The position numbers and the translations under genes were made by a program. The notes under the pieces are model-generated. The model saw only the letters and a list, made by a program, of their open reading frames with translations. It did no database searches and was not told where the DNA came from. Below are positions 1-6,391 of a stretch of DNA of 64,000 nt, piece by piece. Source of the stretch: an uncultured Christensenella sp. (lineage in GTDB: Bacteria > Bacillota > Clostridia > Christensenellales > Borkfalkiaceae); the NCBI GenBank assembly GCA_910585785.1, contig CAJUEV010000002.1, forward strand, positions 115,236 to 179,235. The letters run 5' to 3'. Position 1 is the first letter of the stretch. Each line of letters starts with the position of its first letter.

Positions 1-19
1 CACGACGCTCTTCCGATCT
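1..19. other. Illumina adapter remnant at contig end
   Basis: The first 19 bases are identical to the 3' end of the standard Illumina TruSeq read-1 adapter, which ends in GACGCTCTTCCGATCT. This is library sequence, not genome, and it shows that the window begins at the end of an assembled contig. Genomic sequence starts at about base 20. Any gene upstream of base 131 is missing. Confidence 0.95.
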
Positions 20-130
20 CGCAGAAATGCGCGCACGCCTTTTTTATTGAAAAAAATTTTGCAAAAAGCGCGTTTATAAATTTGCAATGCAGTCAATAAA
101 CGCCTTGTAACTTTTTTAAGGAGCGGAAAA

Positions 131-550
131 ATGCGCGTTGCAAGACTTTTATCAATAATATTGCTTGCCTTTGCCGTAATTGCGGCCGCGGTTTTTTTGC
201 CGGACAGGCTTTGCTTTTACAACGCCGAAAGTTACACCTTTTACTGCGGCACAAGTTCAGCCGACTGCAAGGAAGTAACGGTCACCCGAAACGCCTCTTT
301 GACAAAACTCACTTTGCAAAACGTTTGCGGAGAAGCCGCCGTTTACAAAAACTTCGATTTAAACTCTTTTCTCAAAAAGACGGGAGCAAAAATTATTTTT
401 ATGGAAGAGCTTTCCGACAGCGTCAATTATTACTGCGCCGCCAACCTTCCTTACAAGGTAAAAATTAACGGAGCAATAATAAATTTGCATATTTGCGTGC
501 GGGGAAACACCGCAAAAACCGCGTCGCCGATTATTTTCGGCGGATATTGA
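131..550 (+). CDS. YwmB-like membrane-anchored protein
   Basis: This 139-residue protein has one N-terminal hydrophobic segment (residues 5-23), so it is probably anchored in the membrane or exported. The C-terminal part, with the pattern INLHICVRG and a final SPIIFGGY, resembles the end of YwmB-family proteins, which lie beside sporulation genes in Firmicutes. The ATG is preceded at seven bases by AAGGAG. It is followed 49 bases later by the SpoIIQ-like peptidase gene, which fits a sporulation neighbourhood. The family call rests on the C-terminal pattern only; the function of YwmB proteins is not established. It could also be an unrelated small exported protein. Confidence 0.4.
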   Translation: MRVARLLSIILLAFAVIAAAVFLPDRLCFYNAESYTFYCGTSSADCKEVTVTRNASLTKLTLQNVCGEAAVYKNFDLNSFLKKTGAKIIFMEELSDSVNYYCAANLPYKVKINGAIINLHICVRGNTAKTASPIIFGGY

Positions 551-599
551 ATAAAAACCAAAAATTAAGTCAAAAAAGAAAAACAAGGAGCATAAATTT

Positions 600-1235
600 A
601 TGAAAAAAGAAAAAATTAAACCTACAAAGAAGAAAATTTTGACCTACTACCTGATTTTGGCTTCCTGCCTGTTGGTTGCGGCGGCTATTACCGTCGGCGT
701 TGTTTTCGGCGTAAAGAAAAACAACCCCACTATCGACAAACCGCCCGTTGAAAATCCCGACGACTCAAACAAGCCGGATGACCCCGACAAGCCCGACAAA
801 CCCGTAGACACCACCACCGCTTACGAGTTTATAGTGCCTGTAAAAGACGTAAACCTTACGCAGTCCTATGTTTTCGGTTATGACAAGACTCTTGACAGAT
901 ATACCGAGCACAAGGGTATGGACTTTGCGGCGGCGGCGGGAACGGAAGTGCTTGCGGCTGTGGACGGAACGATAGAAAACGTTTACACGCAGGACCAGCT
1001 TTACGGCGCGGTAATCGAAATTAAGCACGAAAACGGCTTTATGACGGTTTACAAATTCGTTACCCCTGCCGAAAACCTTAAAAAGGGCGACAAGGTGAAT
1101 CGCGGCGACGTTATCGGCACGGTTGCTACCGCTACCGGCGTTGAAATTCAGGACGGCGACCACCTGCACTTTGAAGTTTTTGAAAACGGAAAACGCATAG
1201 ACCCCGACCTTAAACTTAACATCATCTCCAAATAA
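600..1235 (+). CDS. spoIIQ: SpoIIQ-like M23 peptidase
   Basis: This 211-residue protein has a cytoplasmic basic N-terminus, one membrane segment (about residues 15-38), a Pro/Asp/Lys-rich linker (about 42-70) and a LytM/M23 domain to the end. The zinc ligands of an active LytM peptidase are present: HKGMD (H and D) and HLHFE (second H of HxH). SpoIIQ spans the forespore membrane and joins SpoIIIAH to link forespore and mother cell. In Bacillus subtilis SpoIIQ the first metal histidine is lost, whereas clostridial versions keep it, as here. The ATG has AAGGAG nine bases upstream. Size and topology fit SpoIIQ, but another M23 cell-wall hydrolase cannot be excluded. Confidence 0.7.
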   Translation: MKKEKIKPTKKKILTYYLILASCLLVAAAITVGVVFGVKKNNPTIDKPPVENPDDSNKPDDPDKPDKPVDTTTAYEFIVPVKDVNLTQSYVFGYDKTLDRYTEHKGMDFAAAAGTEVLAAVDGTIENVYTQDQLYGAVIEIKHENGFMTVYKFVTPAENLKKGDKVNRGDVIGTVATATGVEIQDGDHLHFEVFENGKRIDPDLKLNIISK

Positions 1236-1306
1236 TAAAAGTTTTTTAAATCGCCGCGGGGCGGACGCAACGCCCGTTCCGCGGCGATTGGCTTTGTGCA
1301 AAAATT

Positions 1307-1329
1307 CCGCTTTAAAAGGCGGTTTTTTT
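1307..1329 (+). terminator. Intrinsic terminator after spoIIQ
   Basis: The arms CCGCTTT (1307-1313) and AAGGCGG (1316-1322) pair with one G-T wobble and are followed by seven T. A second GC-rich hairpin with 11-bp arms (1249-1259 and 1279-1289) lies just upstream but has no T run. Confidence 0.75.
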
Positions 1330-1366
1330 GCGGAAATTTCCATATTTTTCCTATTAATTTTAACTA

Positions 1367-1549
1367 TTAACATATTTAAGTAAAGTGTTGATAAAATTAA
1401 CAAAAATTTGTGAATTTTGTTAAAAATTTACGCTACAATTTTATCAAATCCGTTAAATTAACAAAAATTATAGATATTAACATAAATTATTGTTAGAAAA
1501 TAACAAAAAATTAATTTTAAAAATTTTTATAAATGTTATTGACTAACAA
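1367..1549 (+). promoter_or_regulatory. AT-rich region with repeated TTAACA-type motifs
   Basis: TTAACA or its reverse occurs at 1367, 1397, 1418 (reverse), 1458 and 1477. A TTGTTA-N5-TAACAA inverted repeat lies at 1490-1506, and one more TAACAA at 1544 touches the promoter. The copies at 1397-1405 and 1415-1423 form a 9-bp inverted repeat. This density just upstream of a sigma-A-type promoter suggests binding sites for a repressor or activator. The Rex consensus TTGTTAA-N4-TTAACAA is similar, but no copy matches it exactly. Confidence 0.45.
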
Positions 1550-1567
1550 TTTTACAGGTGATATACT
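1539..1567 (+). promoter_or_regulatory. Sigma-A-type promoter of the 36-codon gene
   Basis: TTGACT (1539-1544), a 17-base spacer and TATACT (1562-1567) form a near-consensus promoter reading toward the small gene at 1611. Transcription would start near 1574. Confidence 0.75.
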
Positions 1568-1610
1568 GCGTTCGAAATCAAGAAATAATTGATTAAAGGA
1601 GGTTCCCGAA

Positions 1611-1721
1611 ATGTTTGAATATTTGGACGAAGATAGGAACGATGAAGAAAAGCAGTGCGCTATGCTTTCGACCCTGTACTGGATGGCTTTGAGCAATATC
1701 AACAACGGTTTCCGCTTCTGA
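1611..1721 (+). CDS. 36-residue peptide of unknown function
   Basis: This is an ATG-initiated frame of 36 codons ending in TGA, with TAG directly after it. It has a strong ribosome site (AAAGGAGGT, eight bases before the ATG) and a near-consensus promoter 44 bases upstream. The peptide has an acidic N-terminal half (FEYLDEDRNDEE) and a more hydrophobic C-terminal half ending in NNGFRF, with a single cysteine. It has no obvious signal peptide and no double-glycine leader motif. The transcript continues for about 230 bases into a structured region and a terminator. I do not recognise it. It could be a regulatory peptide, a dual-function RNA or a small independent protein. Confidence 0.55.
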   Translation: MFEYLDEDRNDEEKQCAMLSTLYWMALSNINNGFRF

Positions 1722-1916
1722 TAGGGTTGCGCGCACCAATACTTGCAGCGGCATAAACCAAGCCGTACAGTACGGAAGTTTGCAGCCACGCAAGTATTTT
1801 AAAACAGTTTTTACAATAACCGTAAGCCGGCGTATTGCACGGGCAAAAACAACTTTTGCCGCAGACAATAACCGAGCCGAAGGCTGAACAAATTTTTATA
1901 TATCCGGAAGTTATTT
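1722..1916 (+). other. Structured 3' region of the small-gene transcript
   Basis: No reading frame was found here. The arms AATACTTGC (1738-1746) and GCAAGTATT (1790-1798) form a 9-bp outer stem. It encloses the tight hairpin CCGTAC-A-GTACGG and other complementary pieces. The predicted transcript from the upstream promoter to the terminator at 1953 is about 380 nt. It has neither the 5' consensus of tmRNA nor that of RNase P RNA. Confidence 0.4.
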
Positions 1917-1953
1917 AACCGCCGTTTGCAGCAAGTGCGAACGGCGGTTATTT
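1917..1953 (+). terminator. Terminator of the small-gene transcript
   Basis: The 10-bp arms AACCGCCGTT (1917-1926) and AACGGCGGTT (1940-1949) are followed by ATTTT and a T-rich tract. It also separates this transcript from the convergent regulator gene. Confidence 0.8.
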
Positions 1954-3350
1954 TAAAAATTTTTTACGTCCTCTTCCGTTATGCCGGAGTAGTTTATGAC
2001 CGCGCGCCTTTCAACCCCCTCCCTCGGCGCGATAAGATAATCGGAAAGGCATTTTATGCGCGCGCCCGCTTCCGCCGCCTTGCGCTTTATTTCAAAGTCG
2101 GAAATATCTTGCGGAAATTCAACAACCATATGCGGTCCTCCCGCGGTATCGAAAATATTGCACTCGCACCCGCAATCCGCCAGTTTTTGCCTGATAAGCG
2201 CGCGAACGGCGCGATAGCGGTTTTTAAGGCGGGAAACGTGCCTTTCAAGATAGCCGCCTTCAATCATAGCGGCAAGCGCCTTTTGCTCGAAAAGCGGAAC
2301 TATGTTTGCGCCGTGCCCGAATTTGCGCGCGTACTCGGCGCACAGCGCGGGCGGAAGCAGCATATACCCAAGACGCATAGACGGCGCAAGACTCTTTGAA
2401 AAAGTATTTATGTAAATAACCCTTTCGGGACAAAGCGAACGCAGGCTTTGCAGCGGTCTGCCTTCAAGACGGAACTCGCTGTCGTAGTCGTCCTCAATAA
2501 TATATCCGCCGCAACTTTCCGCAAACGCGACAAGGCGCGAGCGCGCCGCCGCGGGCATAACCGCGCCGGTGGGAAACTGGTGCGACGGGGAAACGTGCAC
2601 GGCGTTCGCCTTTGCTTCGCACGCTTCAATTTCTTCAAGGCGAATTCCGTCTTTTTCAGTATTTACGGACAAAACGTTTACGCCGTAAAGTGCGTACGCT
2701 GCGGGAATTTTGCCGTAGCAGGGATTTTCAACCGCCACGGTACATCCGCGCCCCAGCAGTTGCGCGACTATTCCGTACAAATGCTCCGCCCCCGCGCCTA
2801 TAACAACGCACTCGGGGTCCGCCTCAACTCCCCGCGTTCGGTAAAGATATTCGCAAACCGCCTTTCTTAGTTGCAGGTCGCCAAAGCACGGCACCCGTTC
2901 CAGAAGGTGCTCGCCGCAGTCGGTAAGCACCGCGCGCATCAGTTTAGCCCACGTTGCAAAAGGAAACCACTGCGCGGGCGCATAGCCCTTTACCAAATCC
3001 AGCCTAAATTTTTCCGCGCTGTCGCCCCCGTCACCCGCCGCTACGTCCGCGCAATTACAAGCGGGCTTTTCAACGCCCTTTCCGCCGTCGTTGCGCGCGT
3101 AAATTTGCGGCGTAATAACTTCCTCGGCAAAATATCCGCGGCGTTCTTCCGCGCGCACATAGCCTTCCGCAAGCAACTGCTCGTAAGCGAGTTGCACCGT
3201 AACCACGCTTACGCCTTCCTCCCGCGCCAGCGCGCGCTTAGACGGCAGTTTTTGCCCAGCCTTTATCTTTCCCCGCAAAATTTCTTTGCGGATATTCAAA
3301 TAAAGCGAATAATATTTGCTTTTGCCTCCCTCCCGGTTGCCGTAAATCAT
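1953..3350 (-). CDS. MocR/PdxR-type GntR regulator with aminotransferase domain
   Basis: About 465 residues. The N-terminal winged helix (about 10-80) has the GntR pattern KLPSKRALAREEGVS. A class I aminotransferase-like domain follows, with IIEDDYDSEF and the PLP-lysine region NTFSKSLAPSMRLGY. MocR regulators use the bound PLP to sense vitamin B6 or amino-compound status. The start at 3350 is chosen because GAGGAAG lies five bases upstream; a longer frame to 3419 would read through the promoter region. The gene is divergent from an ECF transporter S component, which suggests control of that transporter, and PdxR-type control of B6 uptake is the simplest reading. Other MocR subgroups (for example GabR-like) are possible. 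Confidence 0.8.
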   Translation of the reverse strand: MIYGNREGGKSKYYSLYLNIRKEILRGKIKAGQKLPSKRALAREEGVSVVTVQLAYEQLLAEGYVRAEERRGYFAEEVITPQIYARNDGGKGVEKPACNCADVAAGDGGDSAEKFRLDLVKGYAPAQWFPFATWAKLMRAVLTDCGEHLLERVPCFGDLQLRKAVCEYLYRTRGVEADPECVVIGAGAEHLYGIVAQLLGRGCTVAVENPCYGKIPAAYALYGVNVLSVNTEKDGIRLEEIEACEAKANAVHVSPSHQFPTGAVMPAAARSRLVAFAESCGGYIIEDDYDSEFRLEGRPLQSLRSLCPERVIYINTFSKSLAPSMRLGYMLLPPALCAEYARKFGHGANIVPLFEQKALAAMIEGGYLERHVSRLKNRYRAVRALIRQKLADCGCECNIFDTAGGPHMVVEFPQDISDFEIKRKAAEAGARIKCLSDYLIAPREGVERRAVINYSGITEEDVKNF

Positions 3351-3387
3351 TTTATCTTCCTCTCGGTTTAACGCACTTAAATCTGGT

Positions 3388-3441
3388 ATTATAAAATAGT
3401 TGCAATTTGGTTGTAGCAATATTATCAGAAACGGTTATAAT
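3388..3441. promoter_or_regulatory. Divergent promoters with candidate MocR operator
   Basis: Reading right, TATAAT (3436-3441) is a consensus -10 for the ECF gene; its -35 is weak (TTGTAG at 3411). Reading left, TATAAT (complement of 3388-3393) is the -10 for the regulator. Between them TTGC-N12-GCAA (3400-3419) is an inverted repeat well placed for the regulator to bind. Confidence 0.5.
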
Positions 3442-3466
3442 AGTCAACCGTGAGGAAGGTAAAAAA

Positions 3467-4096
3467 ATGAAAACGGTAAAAAACAAAAAATTATTTTACT
3501 CGACAAAATGGATAAGTTATACCGCTATTTTGACGGCGCTGGTTGTAGCCACCGGCTTTATTCCGCCGCTACCCACGCCCGCGGGGCGAATTTATTGGGT
3601 GGACGGCGTGGTGCTTATAGCGGCTTTTTTGGTAGACCCGCTTTCCGCCTTTATTGCGGGAGGAGTGGGCTCGCTTATATACGATATTTTTAAATCGCCG
3701 GAAATGATGCTTGCCTCGCTGCTTATACACGGGCTGCAAGGGGCGATAGTTTCCGCTTTGCTAAGGTTTGTTTTGCGCGAACGCTTTAAAAAACACGAAT
3801 GGGCGAAAGCGGCGGTATTTGCCGTTTTGGGCGCCGTTGAAGTGGTTGCTGGGTATTTTATTTACCGCTGTATAACAAGGGGCGTGCCCGCGGCAACGGC
3901 AAGCATACCGCGCAATATAATTCAGGAAGCGATAGGTATTTCGATAGCCGTCTTTATTTGCTATGCAACCACTTTTAAAAAACAACTTGGAAAAAACCGT
4001 CTGCTGCCCGATTTTCGCAGCGAAGTACGGCAAAAAGAAAGCGACGCGCCCGTTTGCGACGAAGCCGCCGTGCCTGCCGACGACGAAAAACAATAA
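3467..4096 (+). CDS. ECF transporter S component, possibly for vitamin B6
   Basis: This 209-residue membrane protein has about five or six hydrophobic segments between residues 14 and 165 and a charged cytoplasmic tail. The segment TAILTALVVATGFIPP with the following loop resembles substrate-binding subunits of energy-coupling factor transporters. Such subunits bind one vitamin and depend on a shared EcfA/EcfT module, which is not in this window. The ATG at 3467 has GAGGAAGG seven bases upstream. The divergent PdxR-like regulator suggests a B6 vitamer as substrate, but this is inferred from context only. The gene ends before a strong terminator. Confidence 0.65.
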   Translation: MKTVKNKKLFYSTKWISYTAILTALVVATGFIPPLPTPAGRIYWVDGVVLIAAFLVDPLSAFIAGGVGSLIYDIFKSPEMMLASLLIHGLQGAIVSALLRFVLRERFKKHEWAKAAVFAVLGAVEVVAGYFIYRCITRGVPAATASIPRNIIQEAIGISIAVFICYATTFKKQLGKNRLLPDFRSEVRQKESDAPVCDEAAVPADDEKQ

Positions 4097-4149
4097 ATTT
4101 CGGCGCACGCTTGCCGAGCAACACAATGTACGTTATACGCAATTTAAAA

Positions 4150-4183
4150 GGCGCCCCGCAGCGGATTTTCGCTGCGGGGCGCC
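4150..4183. terminator. Strong terminator between convergent genes
   Basis: A perfect 14-bp stem (4150-4163 with 4170-4183, loop GATTTT) lies between the convergent ECF gene and the minus-strand membrane protein gene. It could serve both directions. Confidence 0.85.
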
Positions 4184-4200
4184 TGATTTATTTAAGTAAA

Positions 4201-5139
4201 TTATACCATTTCGGAATTTTCTTGTTGCGGTTTTTCTGCCACCGCCGCTTCTTCATTTGCGGGCGTTGCGTTGGCTTCGGAAATTTCCGCATTTTCTTCC
4301 GCGGGGACGTTTTCAGTTACTTCAACATAGGTTACGGGCAAGTTTTCGGGAATCATCTGTTTGTAGATATGCTTGCCGCAGAACCTGTCCACCGTAAGCA
4401 CGACGCAAAGCGCCGCCGCGGAAACGGTACACCAAATAATGTCCCACATAGTGTCCATAAGTCCTATATCAAGGTAACCGCCCTCGATAGTGTAAAGCAA
4501 ATTGCCGTTTATGTCGTAAAGTTCGGTATAAGCGATTCCGTCTATAACAAGGGTATGCAGGTGGTCATAACCGGGATAAAGCAAAAACGAACGTATCGAG
4601 TTGACTATCGTATCTTCCTGCATATCGTAGCCGTCGGAAATGTTGTCGATAGCAAACTCGTAAATTTCCCAGAAAACGCCTATCATAAGGCAAAACGCAA
4701 GCGAAAATATCAGACAGCCGAAAAATTTTTTATTGCTGTCCGGCTCGCCGAACACCATTTTAAGCACCGCAAAGCCCGCGGCGGCAAACACAACGCCCCA
4801 AAAAGCGTGCATTATGTCGTCCCAGCATCTTATATGGGTATAAACGTTATAGCAAGCGCCTATAAAACTGCCGAAAAGCCAGAAAAGAATTAAACTTACA
4901 AATACGACGGGCGTCCTTTGACGGGTGACGTATTCAAGCAAATAAAACAGAGGAACAACCGCGGCGTAAACCAAAGAATAACCGCTGTCGCGCCCGCGCC
5001 CTATAACCGCAAAATATATGCTTGAAGCAATACAAAACGCAAGGTAAACCGCCATAATCGCGGTGACTGCGGGTCTTTTTTTAAGTTGCTCTTTAAGATA
5101 TTTGCCCAAAGGCTGCCTTTTATTAGCTTTTGCTTTCAT
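4201..5139 (-). CDS. DUF2238-like integral membrane protein
   Basis: About 312 residues with roughly six membrane segments (about 28-270) and an acidic Glu/Ala-rich C-terminal tail (about 272-312). Conserved polar motifs lie within or near the membrane: WDDIMHAFWG, GVFWEIYEFAID and DTMWDIIW. This D..H...G / E..E / D...D pattern is seen in DUF2238 (YjdF-like) membrane proteins of unknown function. The start at 5139 (ATG) is preferred over an in-frame TTG six bases upstream because AGAGGA is eight bases away. The role is unknown, and an enzymatic membrane site is suggested only by the clustered acidic residues. Confidence 0.6.
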   Translation of the reverse strand: MKAKANKRQPLGKYLKEQLKKRPAVTAIMAVYLAFCIASSIYFAVIGRGRDSGYSLVYAAVVPLFYLLEYVTRQRTPVVFVSLILFWLFGSFIGACYNVYTHIRCWDDIMHAFWGVVFAAAGFAVLKMVFGEPDSNKKFFGCLIFSLAFCLMIGVFWEIYEFAIDNISDGYDMQEDTIVNSIRSFLLYPGYDHLHTLVIDGIAYTELYDINGNLLYTIEGGYLDIGLMDTMWDIIWCTVSAAALCVVLTVDRFCGKHIYKQMIPENLPVTYVEVTENVPAEENAEISEANATPANEEAAVAEKPQQENSEMV

Positions 5140-5226
5140 TTGCAAAATCCTCTTTTAAAATAGATTTCGCGCCGCGAAACGCGCCTGCACGCCGTATTCC
5201 GCCCGTTTAACTTTGCTTAATTATAT

Positions 5227-6327
5227 TTATTTTCTGCCAAGTTTGCAAGCGTTTGCGGGGATATTTTCAAGTATTCCCGTTTTAAGCAATTTTTTACAGC
5301 CCGCCTCGCAAAAATCTTTTTTTGCCTGCGCAAGCACTTTTTTCAGAACGTTGAAAAAATCCGCAAACCCGCCCGAAAGCAAATAGTATGAAAGCGAGCC
5401 GGGGACGGTGTTTACCTCGCTTACATACACCTGCCCTTTGCAAAGTATGTAGTCAAAGCGGACTATTCCGCGCATATTGAGTTTTGAGTAAACTTCCGCC
5501 GTGGTCTTTTTAATAAAATCGGACGTCTGAGGGGGAATATCCGCGGGGATTACCGATTTTCCGCAGCCGGAATATTTGTCTTCGAAACTAAGCAAATCGC
5601 CGCTTGCAAACGCTTCTTCGCATTCGCCGGTATATACTTTGTCGTCCGCAAAATACGCGGCGCAGTTTATTTCGCGGCGCTCCCCGAAATATTCTTCAAC
5701 AATCGCGGCGCCGTCGTAAATAAGGGCGCAATCAACCGCGTCTTTAAGCTGGTCGGCGTTTTCCGCCTTTTCTATGCCTATGCTCGAACCCAGCGTTACC
5801 GGCTTTACTATAACGGGAAATGGGGGCATATTCGGCACCGAATCAAGATTTTCCGCGCTTTTTACATATGCGTACGCCGCGGTTTTTACGCCCAGCGCGC
5901 CCAGTACCAGTTTGGTAAGATATTTATCCATAAACGCGGCGGACTCGAATATTCCCGCCGAAGCAAGCGGAATACCCGCCAGCGCGCACAATCCGCACAC
6001 TGCGCCGCCCTCGCCCGCTCCGCCGTGACAGCAGTTTAACGCAACGTCTGCTTTTATAAATTTTTTTGTCTTACCGCGCTTGTTTAATATGTATACCCCG
6101 CCGTCCGCAATCGCCGCGCGTGACTCTCTTGCGTACGCTTCGCCCTTGAAGTTGTTTACGTCTGCAAGGCGTTCCCCCGCGTATATGCCGCCGTTTTGGG
6201 CGATATACAGTGGAATTACCCGCATTCCGCCCTTTTTAAGCACGTTCGCCGCCATAGTGCCGGTAATTACGGAAATTTCGTTTTCGTTGGAAACTCCTCC
6301 GAAAATAACCAATATTGTTTCAGCCAT
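5227..6327 (-). CDS. ddl: D-alanine--D-alanine ligase
   Basis: This 366-residue ATP-grasp ligase joins two D-alanines for peptidoglycan synthesis. Recognisable motifs in order are FGGVSNENEIS (N-terminal), HGGAGEGG, GIPLASAGIFESAAFMDK, VKPVTLGSSIGI (ATP lid), EYFGERREIN and the metal/substrate site EVNTVPGSLSYYL. The second motif differs slightly from the usual HG..GEDG..QG. The ribosome site is excellent (GGAGGTGA). It lies downstream of a MurF-like ligase gene, the enzyme that uses its product, so the two are probably one operon. The overall motif set makes the assignment firm. Confidence 0.9.
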   Translation of the reverse strand: MAETILVIFGGVSNENEISVITGTMAANVLKKGGMRVIPLYIAQNGGIYAGERLADVNNFKGEAYARESRAAIADGGVYILNKRGKTKKFIKADVALNCCHGGAGEGGAVCGLCALAGIPLASAGIFESAAFMDKYLTKLVLGALGVKTAAYAYVKSAENLDSVPNMPPFPVIVKPVTLGSSIGIEKAENADQLKDAVDCALIYDGAAIVEEYFGERREINCAAYFADDKVYTGECEEAFASGDLLSFEDKYSGCGKSVIPADIPPQTSDFIKKTTAEVYSKLNMRGIVRFDYILCKGQVYVSEVNTVPGSLSYYLLSGGFADFFNVLKKVLAQAKKDFCEAGCKKLLKTGILENIPANACKLGRK

Positions 6328-6391
6328 AAAAAAATCACCTCCGCAAAAAATTTTCAGCTTTGGTGATTTAAAATAATTTTATCTTATAACG

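Noticed and set aside
720..810. Tandem repeat in spoIIQ (PDD/NKP/DKP-type units)
   Set aside because: It is a normal low-complexity linker between the membrane segment and the peptidase domain.
1568..1953. tmRNA or RNase P RNA, suggested by length (~380 nt) and strong promoter/terminator
   Set aside because: The conserved tmRNA 5' end and terminal tRNA-like arm are absent, as is the RNase P GAGGAAAGTCC segment. A good ribosome site precedes an ATG frame instead.
1926..3371. Plus-strand frames of 140-166 codons opposite the MocR regulator
   Set aside because: They are antisense shadows of a GC-rich gene, with no family pattern or translation signal.
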